Shown here piece by piece: positions 22,801 through 35,302 of a stretch of DNA of 64,000 nucleotides (its first letter is position 1; every line of letters begins with the position of its first letter). The stretch is from the NCBI RefSeq assembly GCF_022605725.1, contig NC_065551.1, positions 34,906,001-34,970,000 on the forward strand, given 5' to 3'. A model generated the notes under the pieces. The model did no database searches. It was not told the origin of the DNA and was given only the letters and a program-made list of their open reading frames with translations. This DNA is from Anthonomus grandis grandis. Its lineage: Eukaryota > Arthropoda > Insecta > Coleoptera > Curculionidae. A program made the position numbers and the translations under genes.

Positions 22801-25800
22801 TTAAGATTATGAATAATTAAGAAAAGTACAATTTCATTATGATCCAGGATGTTCCTGACAGGTGAGATGCGGTAGAAAGTGAAAAAATGGACTTTTGACC
22901 CTCTTTTGGCATATAAATCGATCTGAGTCCCTGGAATCTTTGACGATCATATTGAAATTATTTGTCACGTTTTTTAAGATTATGAATAATTAAGAAAAGT
23001 ACAATTTCATTATGATCCAGGATGTTCCTGACAGGTGAGATGCGGTAGAAAATTAAAAAATGGACTTTTGACCCTCTTTTGGCATATAAATCGATCTGAG
23101 TCCCTGGAATCTTTCACGATCATATTGAAATTATTTGTCACGTTTTTTAAGATAATGAATAATTAAGAAAAGTACAATTTCATTATGATCCAGGATGTTC
23201 CTGACAGGTGAGATGCGGTAGAAAGTGAAAAAATGGACTTTTGACCCTCTTTTGGCATATAAATCGATCTGAGTCCCTGGAATCTTTGACGATCATATTG
23301 AAATTATTTGTCACGTTTTTTAAGATAATGAATAATTAAGAAAAGTACAATTTCATTATGATCCAGGATGTTCCTGACAGGTGAGATGCGGTAGAAAGTG
23401 AAAAAATGGACTTTTGACCCTCTTTTGGCATATAAATCGATCTGAGTCCCTGGAATCTTTGACGATCATATTGAAATTATTTGTCACGTTTTTTAAGATT
23501 ATGAATAATTAAGAAAAGTACAATTTCATTATGATCCAGGATGTTCCTGACAGGTGAGATGCGGTAGAAAATTAAAAAATGGACTTTTGACCCTCTTTTG
23601 GCATATAAATCGATCTGAGTCCCTGGAATCTTTCACGATCATATTGAAATTATTTGTCACGTTTTTTAAGATAATGAATAATTAAGAAAAGTACAATTTC
23701 ATTATGATCCAGGATGTTCCTGACAGGTGAGATGCGGTAGAAAGTGAAAAAATGGACTTTTGACCCTCTTTTGGCATATAAATCGATCTGAGTCCCTGGA
23801 ATCTTTGACGATCGCATTGAAATTATTTGTCACGTTTTTTAAGATAATGAATAATTAAGAAAAGTACAATTTCATTATGATCCAGGATGTTCCTGACAGG
23901 TGAGATGCGGTAGAAAGTGAAAAAATGGACTTTTGACCCTCTTTTGGCATATAAATCGATCTGAGTCCCTGGAATCTTTGACGATCATATTGAAATTATT
24001 TGTCACGTTTTTTAAGATTATGAATAATTAAGAAAAGTACAATTTCATTATGATCCAGGATGTTCCTGACAGGTGAGATGCGGTAGAAAATTAAAAAATG
24101 GACTTTTGACCCTCTTTTGGCATATAAATCGATCTGAGTCCCTGGAATCTTTCACGATCACATTGAAATTATTTGTCACGTTTTTTAAGATAATGAATAA
24201 TTAAGAAAAGTACAATTTCATTATGATCCAGAATGTTCCTGACAGGTGAGATGCGGTAGAAAGTGAAAAAGTGGACTTTTGACCCTCTTTTGGACAGATA
24301 AATCCATCTGAGTCCCTGGAATCTTTGACGATCATATTGAAATTATTTGTCACGTTTTTTAAGATTATGAATAATTAATAAAAGTACAATTTCATTATGA
24401 TCCAGGATGTTCCTTAAAGGTGAGATGCGGTAGAAAGTGAAAAAATGGACTTTTGACCCTCTTTTGGCATATAAATCGATCTGAGTCCCTGGAATCTTTG
24501 ACGATCGCATTGAAATTATTTGTCACGTTTTTTAAGATAATGAATAATTAAGAAAAGTACAATTTCATTATGATCCAGGATGTTCCTGACAGGTGAGATG
24601 CGGTAGAAAGTGAAAAAATGGACTTTTGACCCTCTTTTGGCATATAAATCGATCTGAGTCCCTGGAATCTTTGACGATCATATTGAAATTATTTGTCACG
24701 TTTTTTAAGATTATGAATAATTAAGAAAAGTACAATTTCATTATGATCCAGGATGTTCCTGACAGGTGAGATGCGGTAGAAAATTAAAAAATGGACTTTT
24801 GACCCTCTTTTGGCATATAAATCGATCTGAGTCCCTGGAATCTTTCACGATCATATTGAAATTATTTGTCACGTTTTTTAAGATAATGAATAATTAAGAA
24901 AAGTACAATTTCATTATGATCCAGGATGTTCCTGACAGGTGAGATGCGGTAGAAAGTGAAAAAATGGACTTTTGACCCTCTTTTGGCATATAAATCGATC
25001 TGAGTCCCTGGAATCTTTGACGATCGCATTGAAATTATTTGTCACGTTTTTTAAGATAATGAATAATTAAGAAAAGTACAATTTCATTATGATCCAGGAT
25101 GTTCCTGACAGGTGAGATGCGGTAGAAAGTGAAAAAATGGACTTTTGACCCTCTTTTGGCATATAAATCGATCTGAGTCCCTGGAATCTTTGACGATCAT
25201 ATTGAAATTATTTGTCACGTTTTTTAAGATTATGAATAATTAAGAAAAGTACAATTTCATTATGATCCAGGATGTTCCTGACAGGTGAGATGCGGTAGAA
25301 AATTAAAAAATGGACTTTTGACCCTCTTTTGGCATATAAATCGATCTGAGTCCCTGGAATCTTTCACGATCACATTGAAATTATTTGTCACGTTTTTTAA
25401 GATAATGAATAATTAAGAAAAGTACAATTTCATTATGATCCAGAATGTTCCTGACAGGTGAGATGCGGTAGAAAGTGAAAAAGTGGACTTTTGACCCTCT
25501 TTTGGACAGATAAATCCATCTGAGTCCCTGGAATCTTTGACGATCATATTGAAATTATTTGTCACGTTTTTTAAGATTATGAATAATTAATAAAAGTACA
25601 ATTTCATTATGATCCAGGATGTTCCTTAAAGGTGAGATGCGGTAGAAAGTGAAAAAATGGACTTTTGACCCTCTTTTGGCATATAAATCGATCTGAGTCT
25701 CTGGAATCTTTCACGATCACATTAAAATTATTTGTCACGTTTTTTAAGATTATGAATAAATAAGAAAAGTACAATTTCATTATGATCCAGGATGTTCCTG

Positions 25801-28800
25801 ACAGGTGAGATGCGGTAGAAAGTGAAAAAATGGACTTTTGACCCTCTTTTGGCATATAAATCGATCTGAGTCCCTGGAATCTTTCACGATCACATTGAAA
25901 TTATTTGTCACGTTTTTTAAGATTATGAATAATTAAGAAAAGTACAATTTCATTATGATCCAGGATGTTCCTGATAGGTGAGATGCGGTAGAAAGTGAAA
26001 AAATGGACTTTTGACCCTCTTTTGGCATATAAATCGATCTGAGTCCCTGGAATCTTTGACGATCGCATTGAAATTATTTGTCACGTTTTTTAAGATAATG
26101 AATAATTAAGAAAAGTACAATTTCATTATGATCCAGGATGTTCCTGACAGGTGAGATGCGGTAGAAAGTGAAAAAATGGACTTTTGACCCTCTTTTGGCA
26201 TATAAATCGATCTGAGTCCCTGGAATCTTTGACGATCATATTGAAATTATTTGTCACGTTTTTTAAGATTATGAATAATTAAGAAAAGTACAATTTCATT
26301 ATGATCCAGGATGTTCCTGACAGGTGAGATGCGGTAGAAAATTAAAAAATGGACTTTTGACCCTCTTTTGGCATATAAATCGATCTGAGTCCCTGGAATC
26401 TTTCACGATCACATTGAAATTATTTGTCACGTTTTTTAAGATAATGAATAATTAAGAAAAGTACAATTTCATTATGATCCAGAATGTTCCTGACAGGTGA
26501 GATGCGGTAGAAAGTGAAAAAGTGGACTTTTGACCCTCTTTTGGACAGATAAATCCATCTGAGTCCCTGGAATCTTTGACGATCATATTGAAATTATTTG
26601 TCACGTTTTTTAAGATTATGAATAATTAATAAAAGTACAATTTCATTATGATCCAGGATGTTCCTTAAAGGTGAGATGCGGTAGAAAGTGAAAAAATGGA
26701 CTTTTGACCCTCTTTTGGCATATAAATCGATCTGAGTCCCTGGAATCTTTGACGATCATATTGAAATTATTTGTCACGTTTTTTAAGATTATGAATAATT
26801 AATAAAAGTACAATTTCATTATGATCCAGGATGTTCCTTAAAGGTGAGATGCGGTAGAAAGTGAAAAAATGGACTTTTGACCCTCTTTTGGCATATAAAT
26901 CGATCTAAGTCTCTGGAATCTTTCACGATCACATTAAAATTATTTGTCACGTTTTTTAAGATTATGAATAAATAAGAAAAGTACAATTTCATTATGATCC
27001 AGGATGTTCCTGACAGGTGAGATGCGGTAGAAAGTGAAAAAATGGACTTTTGACCCTTTTTTGGCATATAAATCGATCTGAGTCCCTGGAATCTTTGACG
27101 ATCGCATTGAAATTATTTGTCACGTTTTTTAAGGTTATAAATAATTAATAAAAGTACAATTTCATTATGATCCAGGATGTTCCTGACAGGTGAGATGCGG
27201 TAGAAAGTGAAAAAATGGACTTTTGACTCTCTTTTGGCATATAAATCGATCTGAGTCCCTGGAATCTTTGACGATCGCATTGAAATTATTTGTCACGTTT
27301 TTTAAGATTATGAATAATTAAGAAAAGTACAATTTCATTATGATCCAGGATGTTCCTGACAGGTGAGATGCGGTAGAAAATTAAAAAATGGACTTTTGAC
27401 CCTCTTTTGGCATATAAATCGATCTGAGTCCCTGGAATCTTTCACGATCACATTGAAATTATTTGTCACGTTTTTTAAGATAATGAATAATTAAGAAAAG
27501 TACAATTTCATTATGATCCAGGATGTTCCTGACAGGTGAGATGCGGTAGAAAATTAAAAAATGGACTTTTGACCCTCTTTTGGCATATAAATCGATCTGA
27601 GTCCCTGGAATCTTTGACGATCGCATTGAAATTATTTGTCACGTTTTTTAAGATTATGAATAATTAAGAAAAGTACAATTTCATTATGATCCAGGATGTT
27701 CCTGACAGGTGAGATGCGGTAGAAAATTAAAAAATGGACTTTTGACCCTCTTTTGGCATATAAATCGATCTGAGTCCCTGGAATCTTTCACGATCACATT
27801 GAAATTATTTGTCACGTTTTTTAAGATAATGAATAATTAAGAAAAGTACAATTTCATTATGATCCAGGATGTTCCTGACAGGTGAGATGCGGTAGAAAGT
27901 GAAAAAATGGACTTTTGACTCTCTTTTGGCATATAAATCGATCTGAGTCCCTGGAATCTTTGACGATCGCATTGAAATTATTTGTCACGTTTTTTAAGAT
28001 AATGAATAATTAAGAAAAGTACAATTTCATTATGATTCAGGATGTTCCTGACAGGTGAGATGCGCTAGAAAGTGAAAAAATGGACTTTTGACCCTCTTTT
28101 GGCATATAAATCGATCTGAGTCCCTGGAATCTTTGACGATCGCATTGAAATTATTTGTTACGTTTTTTAAGGTTATGAATAATTAATAAAAGTACAATTT
28201 CATTATGATCCAGGATGTTCCTGACAGGTGAGATGCGGTAGAAAGTGAAAAAATGGACTTTTGACCCTCTTTTGGCATATAAATCGATCTGAGTCTCTGG
28301 AATCTTTCACGATCACATTAAAATTATTTGTTAGGTTTTTTAAGGTTATGAATAATTAGGAAAAGTACAATTTCATTATGATCCAGGATGTTCCTGACAG
28401 GTGAGATGCGGTAGAAAATTAAAAAATGGACTTTTGACCCTCTTTTGGCATATAAATCGATCTGAGTCCCTGGAATCTTTGACGATCGCATTTAAATTAT
28501 TTGTCACGTTTTTTAAGATTATGAATAATTAATAAAAGTACAATTTCATTATGATCCAGGATGTTCCTGACAGGTGAGATGCGGTAGAAAGTGAAAAAAT
28601 GGACTTTTGACCCTCTTTTTGGCATATAAATTCATCTGAGTCCCTGGAATCTTTCACGATCACATTAAAATTATTTGTCACGTTTTTTAAGATTATGAAT
28701 AATTAAGAAAAGTACAATTTCATTATGATCCAGGATGTTCCTGATAGGTGAGATGCGGTAGAAAGTGAAAAAGTGGACTTTTGACCCTCTTTTGGCATAT

Positions 28801-31800
28801 AAATCCATCTGAGTCCCTGGAATCTTTGACGATCGCATTGAAATTATTTGTCACGTTTTTTAAGATTATGAATAATTAAGAAAAGTACAATTTCATTATG
28901 ATCCAGGATGTTCCTGACAGGTGAGATGCGGTAGAAAATTAAAAAATGGACTTTTGACCCTCTTTTGGCATATAAATCGATCTGAGTCCCTGGAATCTTT
29001 CACGATCACATTGAAATTATTTGTCACGTTTTTTAAGATAATGAATAATTAAGAAAAGTACAATTTCATTATGATCCAGGATGTTCCTGACAGGTGAGAT
29101 GCGGTAGAAAGTGAAAAAATGGACTTTTGACCCTCTTTTGGCATATAAATCGATCTGAGTCCCTGGAATCTTTGACGATCGCATTGAAATTATTTGTCAC
29201 GTTTTTTAAGATAATGAATAATTAAGAAAAGTACAATTTCATTATGATCCAGGATGTTCCTGACAGGTGAGATGCGGTAGAAAGTGAAAAAATGGACTTT
29301 TGACCCTCTTTTGGCATATAAATCGATCTGAGTCCCTGGAATCTTTGACGATCGCATTGAAATTATTTGTCACGTTTTTTAAGATAATGAATAATTAAGA
29401 AAAGTACAATTTCATTATGATCCAGGATGTTCCTGACAGGTGAGATGCGGTAGAAAGTGAAAAAATGGACTTTTGACCCTCTTTTGGCATATAAATCGAT
29501 CTGAGTCCCTGGAATCTTTGACGATCATATTGAAATTATTTGTCACGTTTTTTAAGATTATGAATAATTAAGAAAAGTACAATTTCATTATGATCCAGGA
29601 TGTTCCTGACAGGTGAGATGCGGTAGAAAATTAAAAAATGGACTTTTGACCCTCTTTTGGCATATAAATCGATCTGAGTCCCTGGAATCTTTCACGATCA
29701 CATTGAAATTATTTGTCACGTTTTTTAAGATAATGAATAATTAAGAAAAGTACAATTTCATTATGATCCAGGATGTTCCTGACAGGTGAGATGCGGTAGA
29801 AAGTGAAAAAATGGACTTTTGACCCTCTTTTGGCATATAAATCGATCTGAGTCCCTGGAATCTTTGACGATCATATTGAAATTATTTGTCACGTTTTTTA
29901 AGATTATGAATAATTAAGAAAAGTACAATTTCATTATGATCCAGGATGTTCCTGACAGGTGAGATGCGGTAGAAAATTAAAAAATGGACTTTTGACCCTC
30001 TTTTGGCATATAAATCGATCTGAGTCCCTGGAATCTTTGACGATCGCATTGAAATTATTTGTCACGTTTTTTAAGATTATGAATAATTAAGAAAAGTACA
30101 ATTTCATTATGATCCAGGATGTTCCTGACAGGTGAGATGCGGTAGAAAATTAAAAAATGGACTTTTGACCCTCTTTTGGCATATAAATCGATCTGAGTCC
30201 CTGGAATCTTTGACGATCGCATTGAAATTATTTGTCACGTTTTTTAAGATTATGAATAATTAAGAAAAGTACAATTTCATTATGATCCAGGATGTTCCTG
30301 ACAGGTGAGATGCGGTAGAAAATTAAAAAATGGACTTTTGACCCTCTTTTGGCATATAAATCGATCTGAGTCCCTGGAATCTTTCACGATCACATTGAAA
30401 TTATTTGTCACGTTTTTTAAGATAATGAATAATTAAGAAAAGTACAATTTCATTATGATCCAGGATGTTCCTGACAGGTGAGATGCGGTAGAAAGTGAAA
30501 AAATGGACTTTTGACCCTCTTTTGGCATATAAATCGATCTGAGTCCCTGGAATCTTTGACGATCATATTGAAATTATTTGTCACGTTTTTTAAGATTATG
30601 AATAATTAAGAAAAGTACAATTTCATTATGATCCAGGATGTTCCTGACAGGTGAGATGCGGTAGAAAATTAAAAAATGGACTTTTGACCCTCTTTTGGCA
30701 TATAAATCGATCTGAGTCCCTGGAATCTTTGACGATCGCATTGAAATTATTTGTCACGTTTTTTAAGATTATGAATAATTAAGAAAAGTACAATTTCATT
30801 ATGATCCAGGATGTTCCTGACAGGTGAGATGCGGTAGAAAATTAAAAAATGGACTTTTGACCCTCTTTTGGCATATAAATCGATCTGAGTCCCTGGAATC
30901 TTTGACGATCGCATTGAAATTATTTGTCACGTTTTTTAAGATTATGAATAATTAAGAAAAGTACAATTTCATTATGATCCAGGATGTTCCTGACAGGTGA
31001 GATGCGGTAGAAAATTAAAAAATGGACTTTTGACCCTCTTTTGGCATATAAATCGATCTGAGTCCCTGGAATCTTTCACGATCACATTGAAATTATTTGT
31101 CACGTTTTTTAAGATAATGAATAATTAAGAAAAGTACAATTTCATTATGATCCAGGATGTTCCTGACAGGTGAGATGCGGTAGAAAGTGAAAAAATGGAC
31201 TTTTGACCCTCTTTTGGCATATAAATCGATCTGAGTCCCTGGAATCTTTGACGATCATATTGAAATTATTTGTCACGTTTTTTAAGATTATGAATAATTA
31301 AGAAAAGTACAATTTCATTATGATCCAGGATGTTCCTGACAGGTGAGATGCGGTAGAAAATTAAAAAATGGACTTTTGACCCTCTTTTGGCATATAAATC
31401 GATCTGAGTCCCTGGAATCTTTGACGATCGCATTGAAATTATTTGTCACGTTTTTTAAGATTATGAATAATTAAGAAAAGTACAATTTCATTATGATCCA
31501 GGATGTTCCTGACAGGTGAGATGCGGTAGAAAATTAAAAAATGGACTTTTGACCCTCTTTTGGCATATAAATCGATCTGAGTCCCTGGAATCTTTGACGA
31601 TCGCATTGAAATTATTTGTCACGTTTTTTAAGATTATGAATAATTAAGAAAAGTACAATTTCATTATGATCCAGGATGTTCCTGACAGGTGAGATGCGGT
31701 AGAAAATTAAAAAATGGACTTTTGACCCTCTTTTGGCATATAAATCGATCTGAGTCCCTGGAATCTTTCACGATCACATTGAAATTATTTGTCACGTTTT

Positions 31801-32962
31801 TTAAGATAATGAATAATTAAGAAAAGTACAATTTCATTATGATCCAGGATGTTCCTGACAGGTGAGATGCGGTAGAAAGTGAAAAAATGGACTTTTGACC
31901 CTCTTTTGGCATATAAATCGATCTGAGTCCCTGGAATCTTTGATGATCATATTGAAATTATTTGTCACGTTTTTTAAGATAATGAATAATTAAGAAAAGT
32001 ACAATTTCATTATGATTCAGGATGTTCCTGACAGGTGAGATGCGCTAGAAAGTGAAAAAATGGACTTTTGACCCTCTTTTGGCATATAAATCGATCTGAG
32101 TCCCTGGAATCTTTGACGATCGCATTGAAATTATTTGTTACGTTTTTTAAGGTTATGAATAATTAATAAAAGTACAATTTCATTATGATCCAGGATGTTC
32201 CTGACAGGTGAGATGCGGTAGAAAGTGAAAAAATGGACTTTTGACCCTCTTTTGGCATATAAATCGATCTGAGTCTCTGGAATCTTTCACGATCACATTA
32301 AAATTATTTGTTAGGTTTTTTAAGGTTATGAATAATTAGGAAAAGTACAATTTCATTATGATCCAGGATGTTCCTGACAGGTGAGAAGCGGTAGAAAGTG
32401 AAAAAGTGTACTTTTGACCCTTTTTTGGCATATAAATCGATCTGAGTCCCTGGAATCTTTGACGATCGCATTTAAATTATTTGTCACGTTTTTTAAGATT
32501 ATGAATAATTAATAAAAGTACAATTTCATTATGATCCAGGATGTTCCTGACAGGTGAGATGCGGTAGAAAGTGAAAAAATGGACTTTTGACCCTCTTTTT
32601 GGCATATAAATTCATCTGAGTCCCTGGAATCTTTCACGATCACATTAAAATTATTTGTCACGTTTTTTAAGATTATGAATAATTAAGAAAAGTACAATTT
32701 CATTATGATCCAGGATGTTCCTGATAGGTGAGATGCGGTAGAAAGTGAAAAAGTGGACTTTTGACCCTCTTTTGGCATATAAATCCATCTGAGTCCCTGG
32801 AATCTTTGACGATCGCATTGAAATTATTTGTCACGTTTTTTAAGATTATGAATAATTAAGAAAAGTACAATTTCATTATGATCCAGGATGTTCCTTAAAG
32901 GTGAGATGTGGTAGAAAGTGAAAAAGTGGAATTTTGACCCTGTTTTTGGCATATAAATCGAA
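19876..32962 (+). repeat. Satellite array, 173-base monomer, about 76 copies
   Basis: The motif GATCCAGGATGTTCCTGAC marks each monomer, first at 19899 and last at 32880; 12981 bases over 75 intervals gives about 173.1 bases. Each monomer also holds GGTGAGATGCGGTAGAAA, GACTTTTGACCCTCTTTTGG, CATATAAATCGATCTGAG and TTATTTGTCACGTTTTTTAA. Variants fall into recurrent types: GTGAAAAAATGG or ATTAAAAAATGG; GACGATCGCATT, GACGATCATATT or CACGATCACATT; AAGATTATG or AAGATAATG. The edges are the most diverged, typical of unequal-exchange arrays. Minus-strand frames of 82 codons at 20242, 25607 and 26819 are repeat artefacts. No transcript or protein role is evident. Confidence 0.98.
29757..31837 (+). repeat. 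Four-monomer higher-order repeat, three units
   Basis: Classified by variant sites, the monomers run GTG/ATATT, ATT/GCATT, ATT/GCATT, ATT/CACATT, and this order occurs three times in succession. The GTG/ATATT monomer starts at about 29757, 30450 and 31144, and the next one starts at 31837. The unit length is about 694 bases, four monomers. This indicates recent amplification of a four-monomer block inside the array. Confidence 0.8.
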
Positions 32963-33098
32963 TTGATATTATCTGTTCAATTTAGTTGGTGGTCATGGTT
33001 ACCAAACCAAAATAATATTTTTGACAGAAGTCATATCAAGTCTTCGCGCCAGTTTTTATTCATATTAATATTTGTTGGTTTGGTAGTAACGGTAGTAA
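32963..33098. other. Junction sequence between satellite and mariner-like relic
   Basis: Satellite identity stops after ATAAATCGA near 32962. Two near-complementary segments with TGGTTACCAAACCAAA near 33000 and TTTGGTAGTAACGGTAG near 33078 form an imperfect inverted repeat. It may include a further decayed part of the transposase relic. Confidence 0.4.
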
Positions 33099-33309
33099 AA
33101 ATTGGCCCGCAAGATCGCCTGATATAACACCCATGGATTTTTCTATATGGCGTTTTATTAAGAATCAGGTTTATTAGACTACGCCTTGAAATGTAGAGGA
33201 CCTAATTTTAAAAATAAGACAAGCGTGCAATAACGTTTCAATTTATTCAACAACATTAAAAGAAGAATTGTAACCAATGTGCGCAAATACTGTCATTTCG
33301 AACATTTAG
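33099..33309 (+). pseudogene. Tc1/mariner-type transposase C-terminal relic
   Basis: One frame from about 33103 reads WPARSPDITPMDFSIWRFIK, then NQVY, NVEDLILKIRQACN and, near the end, CANTVISNI before a stop at 33307. This is the characteristic W(P)(P)RSPDLTP(L)DFFLWG(Y/H)LK...V(Y)...TVE(D/E)L...I..A end of insect Tc1/mariner superfamily DDE transposases. Three in-frame stops (TAG after VY, TGA before NVED, TAA before PMCA) show it is dead. The N-terminal domains and upstream catalytic residues are missing. No terminal inverted repeat could be assigned. Confidence 0.8.
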
Positions 33310-34745
33310 ATTAATAACAATTTATTTCATAGTTATGTATATGCCATTAAATAGTCTGTATTTATATTAAATAAGTTCTAGATTTATTTTTGTTCATTCT
33401 TTGAAAAAATGCCCTAATAAGTAAATATTTATTAAAATAATATGGGCATAATAATTTAGGGTATATTAAGTACGTTTTGATTTGCTAATAAACCTATAAT
33501 TAGGCAAGAAGGATTATTTGAAGTATTATTGACATTTTATGCCACAGTTGTTTATTTAAAATTACCCAATTATTCTTTTAAAATTGTTGATTTAGTTTTT
33601 TATGTTCTTAAAGGCAATTCACCTCCTTATATAAGACTCAAGTCAAGAATTATATTCATGAAAATTTTAATAGTTTTAGGCCATTATTAGGATAATTTTA
33701 TTACTCAAAAAATAATAGGTTATAGTGCAGATTTCTTTTTTTTATTAAGGTACTTAGGTGCATATTTCGTACTTCTATAAAAATTTATGTAACGAAATTT
33801 TTGGAATATAAATAAATGAAATAAATAAAAAAAGGCTTCAGAAATTAATGTTTTATTCCAGGGACGAATGCTATCCTATACTAAGTAAAACAGTGATAAA
33901 AACCGAACATTTAATTTAAATTTCGTATAGCAGGTGCAATGGCTTGTATAACGATAAATTTTACAACTGGGGGGCCATCATAAAACACGCCCAGTTATGA
34001 GTAATAAACAGGACGCCGAATGGGTTAATAGTGCTTTAAATAATAAATGGGCCAATTTGTTATTTACTAAACTAACAATTTCTAATTTTATTCACTCGCA
34101 TGGGGAATAAAATTTTTATTTATTATCGGAAGGGCGTTAAAGCGTAATTCCGTATATTTATTCTGTGTAACGTTTGCGATTTGCATCTGGGAGTGAGCTC
34201 GAGTGAAACGTGGAAATCGAAGTGTCCCGTAGAGGTTTCGAGAGGTTGCGTCAAAGTGGGGATTCTATAAAGGGTAATTGGGTGGTTGCCCTAAGGTTTA
34301 ATCGTTCGCTTACCACTTTAAGCTCTCTTGGGCCCACAATGGATGTAATTCTATCTGAAGTCGCCATTAATGCTTAAAAGCTACTATAGTCAATTTTGTA
34401 TATGTTGATTTATTTATTTTTTTACAGGAAGTTGGACTTGATTTAAATCATATTTCTGTATAGCTAGAATCATTTATTTGGTCATTCCAGACAGTTGAAT
34501 ACTTTTCGTTGAATTATACAATTATACATGTAATTTATTAGCATCAACATAAACAGACAAAATTGCTAGTAATCATCTGCAAATTAGATGAGTTTCAAAC
34601 TGCGAGATTTTCATACTGTAGTAAAGACATAGAATGAGTAAGAAGTATTTTTATTATTTAAAAATTGTTTTGAATTTCTTGGATATATATTATGTTGTTT
34701 TTTTAGGCTCTCAGTTTGCCATTATTTGATTGAGTTGTATGTTTA
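33310..34745. other. AT-rich sequence, flanking repeat copy and a single-copy island
   Basis: The segment 33405-33455 is the second copy of the satellite-flanking repeat. From 33480 to 33850 the sequence is AT-rich with only weak, broken coding resemblance (SPPYI near 33620) that I do not trust. The island at 34130-34380 is clearly richer in G and C, has no repeat character and no open frame of note, and is a candidate conserved intronic element. Confidence 0.35.
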
Positions 34746-35302
34746 TACAAGGTGTTTCAGAACTATGAAATCAAACTTCTGGGGGTTGTTCAGTGCAACA
34801 GTAGAATCCATTTGAGTATAGGAACTTATGTCCGGAAATGTGTCACTACGCCACTACGGCCCTAAGACAAGTTTCAATTTAGAAAAAATATTAATTACCT
34901 AAATAGGATCTGATGCATCTGATCTACTTATGGTACAGTAGAAGTTATTCAGCCTATCAGGTTCAATATTTACCTTTACAATATTGCCCCGTTTACCGCA
35001 TTAAGGAAAAAAATTTCTGATGATTGTTATTAATACGTCGAAACGTTGGAAAACGTATGAATGAGATACGTCATTTTAAAGAGAATAAAAAAAAGCTTTT
35101 AAAATAAATTATAAAAAATGCAGGTCCGTATTTTAAAAAAAAAGTTGATAGCCGTTGCCAAGATACCAAACGTCATAAAAAAAAATTAAAGGTGAAGTTT
35201 TGTCGAGCACTAAAAATTATAAGACTTTGTAATTAAAAGCAAATTTTCAAAATCAAATAACAATTAAAATAAAATTTGGTGTTTTTTATAAATCACCCTG
35301 TA
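34746..35302 (+). mobile_element. MITE-like element with short terminal inverted repeats
   Basis: The left end TACAAGGTGTTTCAGAA and the complement of the right end (TACAGGGTGATTTATAA) are similar over their outer dozen bases and sit next to TA on both sides. This suits a TA-target DNA element of about 550 bases. No transposase is present. A hammerhead-like core occurs at 35017-35044. The internal part near 34800-34870 (GTCCGGAAATGTGTCACTAC) looks like repeat sequence. The ends are short, so boundary confidence is moderate. Confidence 0.5.
35017..35044 (+). other. Hammerhead-like core motif, copy 3
   Basis: CTGATGA and GAAAC are both exact, separated by 16 bases. The stem II segment is weak, pairing imperfectly around TATTAATA. 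It is followed by GTTGG, as is copy 2 with its ATGTTGG. It lies inside the MITE-like element. Confidence 0.45.

Noticed and set aside
20242..27067. Three near-identical 82-codon minus-strand frames (20242, 25607, 26819)
   Set aside because: They lie entirely in the 173-base satellite, span about 1.5 monomers and are open only where a frame-preserving variant occurs; no start context or conservation beyond the repeat.
19876..32962. CRISPR array
   Set aside because: Repeats are 173 bases, head to tail with no variable spacers, in animal DNA; this is a satellite.
33600..33720. SPPYI-containing frame resembling a retroelement or transposase C-terminus
   Set aside because: Only a few residues fit, the frame is interrupted soon after, and no flanking motif supports it.
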